From Glandiceps talaboti (Eukaryota > Hemichordata > Enteropneusta > Spengelidae): a DNA stretch of 64,000 bases. Numbering within the stretch: the first letter of the stretch is position 1; each line of letters begins with the position of its first letter. Shown here piece by piece: positions 58,748 through 64,000 of this stretch. Below the pieces are notes generated by a model, which had not been told where the DNA came from, ran no database searches, and worked only from the letters and a program-made list of their open reading frames with translations. Made by a program: the position numbers and the translations under genes. The stretch lies in NCBI RefSeq assembly GCF_964340395.1, contig NC_135571.1:4091953-4155952 (forward strand), written 5' to 3'.

Positions 58748-59854
58748 ATCTTGTTACAAACAGGGAAAGTAAACAAATAAATTTAATAACACTTGGTATA
58801 TCATGTTGGAAGTACAGAGACTTATATCACATTCCATCATTTGATAAGAACAGTTTTATAGTCACTTTACATAATAGTTTGCCTTCACAAACAATATTGG
58901 CCATTATTTTGATAAATTTTCCAATGAGCATACAAACAGCTGTATAAGTTCATACATGTATGTACACCACTTGAACAAAGTATATACATGTATGACGAAT
59001 GCATGTATATGTATATCAACAAAATCAGACACATGCCGATACAAGTGTCATCTCATCGATCTACACACACTACGATCCATTCATCACCAGCATGGTTGGA
59101 AAGTGTTGAGAGATCGAGAGAAAAACCAGACTATGACGCTAACGGTGTCAACATATTGAATACTTAGAATCTAAGTTCGATCATATAAACAGCTTTGACT
59201 TTAAAGTTCATCTTTACACCATCAAGGTATGATATGATTGTCTTGTCTTGTCTACGACTGTACAAAACACCAGATGTCACCTGCATTATACATTTACAGT
59301 ACATCATGCATTGCAGTTAAAATTTCCATTTAGTTTCAAGGTTTATCAGTGATTTAAAAATTGCCACATATATATATAATTGGCGATTATCTTTCTATTT
59401 ATACACACAGTCTATTCATATATCCAGCATACACTTGGGTAGAAATTGTAAAGAGAGAGAGAAACGTCAATATACAACAATATGTAGAGAGTACTTAGAT
59501 CGTACAGACAGCTGTAAAGTTCACATTTACGTCATCCGTGTATGATGAATGTCAAAGAATGACAATGTATTGTATCCCCTTACATACGATGTAGTTGAAT
59601 CATACTATCCATGTACAGTCAGCTATAATTCTAAGGAATGACGGTGAACATATGATATTTAGTTGAATAGAAATTGATACTTGTCTCCATTTTATATTTA
59701 GTACTTATAATGTAGTTACCTTATTGGAATCTAAAATGGTACATACATCATTACGCTGATGACGTCTGATTTATGTGGATGAAAGTTATGTAGTCACTTC
59801 AAAAACTAGATTCCAATTAGGTAACTCTATATACTGTAGTATAATACTAGCTAC
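58748..59854. repeat. Intergenic DNA with diverged single relatives of the 81-bp unit
   Basis: CAAACAGCTGTATAAGTTCA (58934), AAACAGCTTTGACTTTAAAGT (59187) and ACAGACAGCTGTAAAGTTCA (59505), each followed by a TATGA(C/T)GAATG-like block, look like old, widely spaced relatives of the array unit. No gene. Confidence 0.55.
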
Positions 59855-60164
59855 CAGTGTGCCCTCTAATGATAGCCAAAATTTGTTGTTGTGAGTCAAA
59901 ATGAGAAAAACTGGCATTTCTTGTGAGTCACCACATAGTAAGAGATAGGAGAACACCAAATTTTGGTACATCACTAGAAATCGCGTAGAAGTTACACTTG
60001 TCACCACTTAGTAAGAGACAGGGGAACACCAAATTTTGGTACATTTGTACGTCACTAGAAGTTGTGTGTATCAGTAGCATGCCGGGCTTAGAGGGCCCAA
60101 CACACTGGTCATCTACAAATTGTGTGCGTGAGTAGCGTGTCAAATTGGCTTAGATGGCACACTG
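59855..60164 (-). mobile_element. hAT MITE, family E, copy 2
   Basis: It starts CAGTGTGCCCTCTAATGATA and ends TTAGATGGCACACTG, the inverse orientation of copy 1. Internal blocks TAGTAAGAGATAGGAGAACA and CCAAATTTTGGTACAT occur twice, and the inner GGGCTTAGAGGGCC-ACACACTGG is an extra copy of the terminus, so this copy too has tandem terminal units. No exact 8-bp duplication is seen (CTAGCTAC and TCTACTGT). Confidence 0.8.
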
Positions 60165-60880
60165 TCTACTGTATGACATTTATATAAATAATTGGATATT
60201 ACTATAAACCGTTACTCGTACAGTCAACGACCCAATGCCTGATTACGTTGATTGAAGTCTTAAACCATAGCGAACATCATTTTGTAATGGTTCCCATGGT
60301 GAAAAGTGGCATTTTTATATGAAATCACCTGTAGTCTTGCAGGTATTGTTGATATAAATTCTACTTAGTATAATGACAGTACTTTCATAATGAGTAAGTA
60401 TAATAGAGCACTTCTTAAAGTTCATTTCAAAGTCATTCATCGATTCCATTGTTTGAAATAAAGACATCTCACAGAGCGTTTTGCAAAATTAATTTCAAAT
60501 GTTATTCAGTGACTGTTTAAAATAAAGACATTTTCATATAAAATGGGACTATTGATCTAACATTATATTATATGAATTCAAATAAGTTGGTTTCGTTCAT
60601 TTTACTCACAAACTTCAGTCTAAAATGAGACTAACAGTATAATCTTATACTTTATGAATTAATTTCATGTTACTGACAGACTCTACTATTTGAAATATAC
60701 GTATCATAAAGAGTAAACTGTGTATATGATTTGGTCTAATTGTAAGATAAGAAAGGGTGGGTTGGATGAACTACTTTTTATTGGAGTGGTAACTTCATGA
60801 ACATGAACTGTAGCCATGCAAACTCACAAATTGCAGAACATCTCACTAAGAGTAAAGAGTGTGGAACTCAAGATGAGTCT
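60165..60880. repeat. Degenerate repeats of about 70-100 bp
   Basis: TTCATTTCAAAGTCATTCAT (60420), AATTTCAAATGTTATTCAGT (60491) and AATTTCATGTTACTGACAGA (60661), each followed by TTT(G/A)AAATA-A(G/C)(A/G)-CAT, suggest worn tandem units. Confidence 0.5.
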
Positions 60881-60896
60881 CACTGTGGACTCGCTT

Positions 60897-60985
60897 GCCT
60901 GGTGTGCCTGCATACTAGTGGTATTCTCACTGCAGTGCAATACCGAAAACATTATTGCATACCTGCATGCAAATGATATGCTGCA
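60897..60985. repeat. Dispersed repeat, copy 1 of 2
   Basis: GTGCCTGCATACTAGTGGTA, CACTGCAGTGCAATACCGAAAA and CATGCAAATGATATG match 62758..62842 in the same orientation. Confidence 0.7.
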
Positions 60986-61249
60986 TAAAGAAAGTATGAA
61001 ACTTGAATGAAGTCTCACTGTGGACTCACTTGTCAAACGTACTCTCATATTTAACCAAATGATGAAATCCTGTGAACATCCTATAAATTAATATGTTGAC
61101 AAATAAACAACATGATTCATGATTGTTTACATACTGACATCAAGCTGTACACAGTAGCAAACATCAATGTTATTGATCAATTATAATACATGTAACGATA
61201 TTTCATTGATCCCATCAAATTTGGAAATCGAGATCGAGTCCTCATTTGT

Positions 61250-61476
61250 GCAGTGCCCTTGAATAAAAGCTACGGAAAACTGACTGGAATATCTTGGGAA
61301 AATCTGCATTGTTCAGTAGGGTCAAACTTAACATCAACCTTCTCAAATTTGTACATATTAATCAAAGATAGTTGGTTTTTAATCAAGCCAGTACTTAGCA
61401 GATTCAAATCCAGAATACAGTCCACAGTGGTAAAAGAGCCACACAAACTAACCAGTCAGCCACTGACAACCTGTCG
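61250..61476 (-). mobile_element. tRNA-derived SINE, copy 2 (worn)
   Basis: On +, GGGAAAATCTGCATTGTTCA, GTAGGGTCAAACTTAA, GATTCAAATCC and CAGCCACTGACAACCTG occur in the same order and spacing as in the copy at 39058..39318. The A box has decayed (the inverse reads TGGCTGACTGG) and the B box reads GGATTTGAATC. No A-rich tail remains. Confidence 0.6.
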
Positions 61477-61585
61477 TAAAGAAATCAGTCAGCTAGTTTG
61501 GATTACACTTTTTCTTATTAAGGTTTAATTGTATTTTTCAAAAATGAACATAATAGAGAGAAAAATTGCGGCTACACAGTATCAA

Positions 61586-61656
61586 ATTCCAACATGCGAA
61601 TCACGATGAAATTCCAACATACAAATCACGATGAAATTCTGACATGCGAATCACGT
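61586..61656. repeat. Three-unit tandem repeat of about 25 bp
   Basis: AATTCCAACATGCGAATCAC, AATTCCAACATACAAATCAC and AATTCTGACATGCGAATCAC, with GATGA linkers. Confidence 0.9.
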
Positions 61657-62044
61657 CATATAAAATACAGCCAACACAATCCCTATAAATCTTTTTATGA
61701 AATACAATACATCTACATAAATTTGTTAAACTTACGAATAATTCTTCCATTATTACATTAACCCTTCATTTGTCACCGAGTATAAACCTAAATAAATTGG
61801 ATTCACTTGCATCAAATAGAACCAATCAAAGCTTTCACACTTTGTGATGAAACGCAAACCGCTTTCTTTAGACTTGCACTATGTAAATTTCACTCCAATT
61901 TATCATATACACATCTTAAGAAATGTGTCACAATTTATTTAATTTCCTTTTATGCATCTGTCACATCAAATAATTAAGACTAACAAGAAGTTAAGCCCAC
62001 AGCTTTGTAATTTGTGTAACCTTATTTTGTAAGGTCTGGAGAAT
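61657..62044. other. AT-rich intergenic DNA
   Basis: Nothing recognised. Confidence 0.3.
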
Positions 62045-62665
62045 GGATTACGATACACAAAGTGACGTCTTCTCCATGATGTGCTATGTGACACATTCTC
62101 TACTATGTACAATATGATAGGTTATCTGCGATCTACAAAATGTACAATGTAACATGTTCTATTTGATGTACAATACGACACATTCTCTGCAATGTACAAT
62201 ACAACACATTCGGGGCATTGTACAATATGACACGTTCTCTGCAATGTACAATACAACACATTACAAATGTATCTGCAATGTACAAAACGACACGTTCTGT
62301 GCAATGTACAAAACGACACGTTCTCTACTACATGTATGTACAATTTGCCATGTTGTTCATGATGTACATGTACAGTGTAACATATTGTCCATGATGTACA
62401 ATGTGATACAATGTTCTGTGATGCACATGTACAATGTACATGTAACACGTTCTCCGCAATGTACAATTTGACACATTCTCCATGATGTACAATGTGACAC
62501 CATGTTCTCTGTAATGTACAAATATGACATCTTTGCGACGTATAACATAACACGTTCTCCACAATCCACATTGTAACATGTTCTATGCGATTTATATAAT
62601 ATGACATGTTCTCTGTGATGCACAAGTTATTCATGATATACAATGTGACACGTTCTCTGTGAGGT
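62045..62665. repeat. Degenerate minisatellite of about 28-30 bp
   Basis: About twenty imperfect units of GACACGTTCTCTGCAATGTACAA (variants ATGATGTACAATGTG and GCAATGTACAAAACG). Several frames are open at once on both strands (up to 173 codons on the minus strand, rich in C, H, V, T), which marks them as artefacts of the repeat. Confidence 0.9.
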
Positions 62666-62757
62666 CTGGCACAATATAAAATTTAATTGACACCTGACAG
62701 ACCAGCTGAATTCCAACATAGCATGTACAGTATTTCATATCAGTGATTACTTGCATC

Positions 62758-62842
62758 AGTGCGTATGCATACTAATGATATTTGCACTGCAGCTCAATAC
62801 TGAAAACGTAAGTGCATTCATGTATGCAAATGAGTGCATTTG
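62758..62842. repeat. Dispersed repeat, copy 2 of 2
   Basis: Partner of 60897..60985: GTGCGTATGCATACTAATGATA, CACTGCAGCTCAATACTGAAAA and GTATGCAAATGAGTGCAT. Both copies keep an ATGCAAAT octamer. Confidence 0.7.
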
Positions 62843-62987
62843 ATCTTTACCAACATTTTTATAGCTTTGCCAGACACATGTTTTTTCACACCTATATGTA
62901 AATATTATTCCTAAAAGTTGATATACAGTCATGTACCATAACTGGTACTGGTATAACTTCTTTTTTGGTAAAAAGCAAACATTAATC

Positions 62988-62989
<2 letters not shown>

Positions 62990-63047
<58 letters not shown>

Positions 63048-63053
63048 AACAAA
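62990..63053. repeat. (CA)n microsatellite with (CAAA) tail
   Basis: About 26 CA units, then ACAAACAAACAAACG. Confidence 0.95.
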
Positions 63054-64000
63054 CGCATGCACATGCACACCACCACCCCACCTCACACACATGTAGTTTA
63101 TAACCCTTTAAAACATTTTCTCAAACCCCTAAGATCACAAGAAAAATACTGAAGAATAAACATGATTATGTACACCTGCATTTATAAACATAACGGGTAA
63201 AATCAGCCAAAATAATAGTGATTTTGATCATTTTCAGTAATATTTCAAGTACCAATGAGGTAAACTCTCAATGTTGTCATAGAACAACCAGGGTATAAAT
63301 TCCATATTTTTTGTTTGAACTGTGTACACTTTTTAAAAGAATATATGGGGTCAGACTCGACTAGCATTATGCTCCTTTCATGATGCCCATTACCTAATAA
63401 TCAGCTTTTGTCTACTTCATGGTACGATTTTCTTTCTATATGGTAATAAACTCTATAGATACATTTAAAAGATTACATTGACAACCTCTCACATGGCCAA
63501 TGCAACATAATGTACATGTACACTAACTGTAAAAAAAAAACAACCTCAACATCTTGAAGCATAAATAATGCAATTTTCACACCATGTACAAATGTAAGGA
63601 CTGCCTGCATATCAAGAAGTATATGTCAATCTCAGAAAAGGTGATAACATACATTATACATTTTTGTGCTCTTTGAAATGAAAAAATCTCCATTTTCAGA
63701 TGAACTGTCAGGCAAACTGATAACTTGACTCATAGTCATAAACACACATTCTTGGTAAAAGAGTCCTTTTTTTGCTTTTTTAAGAAATTGTTAGCATATT
63801 TTCCATCTTTTAAAATGTATTTATAGGAAATATTTCTAGTGGTGAATTGATAGCAAATTTTATTCTCTCACTAGAATCATTTTAAATGACATAAATTCAT
63901 AAAAAAAATTTAATCTTCGGCACATTTATTGTGTATTTTATACTTGAACAGAAACAATTCCTTTTTTTGAATTTATGATAAAATTATGTTACTTTTTCTC
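63054..64000. other. AT-rich intergenic DNA to the window end
   Basis: Poly-A at 63529-63540 and AT-rich DNA; no gene, RNA or repeat family recognised. Confidence 0.35.

Noticed and set aside
58258-58947. 229-codon plus frame with 27-residue repeats
   Set aside because: The 81-bp array keeps the frame open by arithmetic; the opposite strand is open too, and the ends of the frame are AT-rich noncoding in character.
62122-62643. 173-codon Cys/His-rich minus-strand frame, suggestive of a metal-binding protein
   Set aside because: It lies wholly inside a ~30-bp minisatellite, and several frames on both strands are open at once; the regular C/H spacing follows from the repeat period.

Overview
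This is AT-rich nuclear DNA (roughly two thirds A+T by eye) from an animal, most likely a marine invertebrate. The reasons are: one exon-like open stretch ending in a canonical GT splice donor, no operon-like gene packing, abundant microsatellites and minisatellites, a tRNA-derived SINE, many short terminal-inverted-repeat elements, and saturation with the palindromic motif ACATGTACATGTA. I recall that motif as common in molluscan, amphioxus, hemichordate and echinoderm DNA, but I cannot fix the species or phylum from this window.

Only one protein-coding piece is well supported. At the extreme left edge, on the minus strand, lies a probable first coding exon (46..227) with a strong Kozak context, a SNAG-like N-terminus (MPRS...) and a GTGAGT donor; the rest of the gene lies outside the window. 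The remaining ~63.7 kb is upstream or intergenic DNA. Open frames of 60-230 codons elsewhere are mostly produced by tandem repeats whose unit is a multiple of three, or by chance. Two regions (27629..27934 and 50059..50765) are listed at low confidence because nothing repetitive explains them.

Layout: 0.2-2.7 kb, single-copy upstream DNA with a possible TATA box; 2.7-12.9 kb, scattered MITEs (families A, B, C, H) in AT-rich DNA; 13.3-15.8 kb, tandem arrays plus MITE F; 18.1-19.8 kb, a long inverted-repeat element (277-bp arms) full of nested MITEs; 24.3-25.2 kb, two adjacent tandem arrays; 25.6-29.9 kb, mostly single-copy; 30-36.5 kb, microsatellites, a foldback element with an almost perfect 63-nt palindrome, and minisatellites; 38-39.3 kb, a LINE-like 3' tail and a SINE; 41.3-48.2 kb, large MITE copies (C, F, G, E), one with a higher-order tandem array and one with a perfect 8-bp target duplication; 50-53.6 kb, an unexplained open region, a GT/GC-rich block and an inverted repeat; 53.7-60.2 kb, clusters of families A, C, D, E and an 81-bp array; 60.4-63 kb, degenerate minisatellites and a second SINE copy.

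The genes do not form a pathway here. The main biology is repeat dynamics: several MITE families have had one terminal segment amplified in tandem inside the element, one family has moved on to a higher-order satellite-like structure, and an E-family terminal repeat resembles part of a CTCF core. I found no defence system, operon, CRISPR array, rRNA, functional tRNA or viral gene. Family letters A-H are local labels that I assigned by comparing copies within the window; they are not database names.
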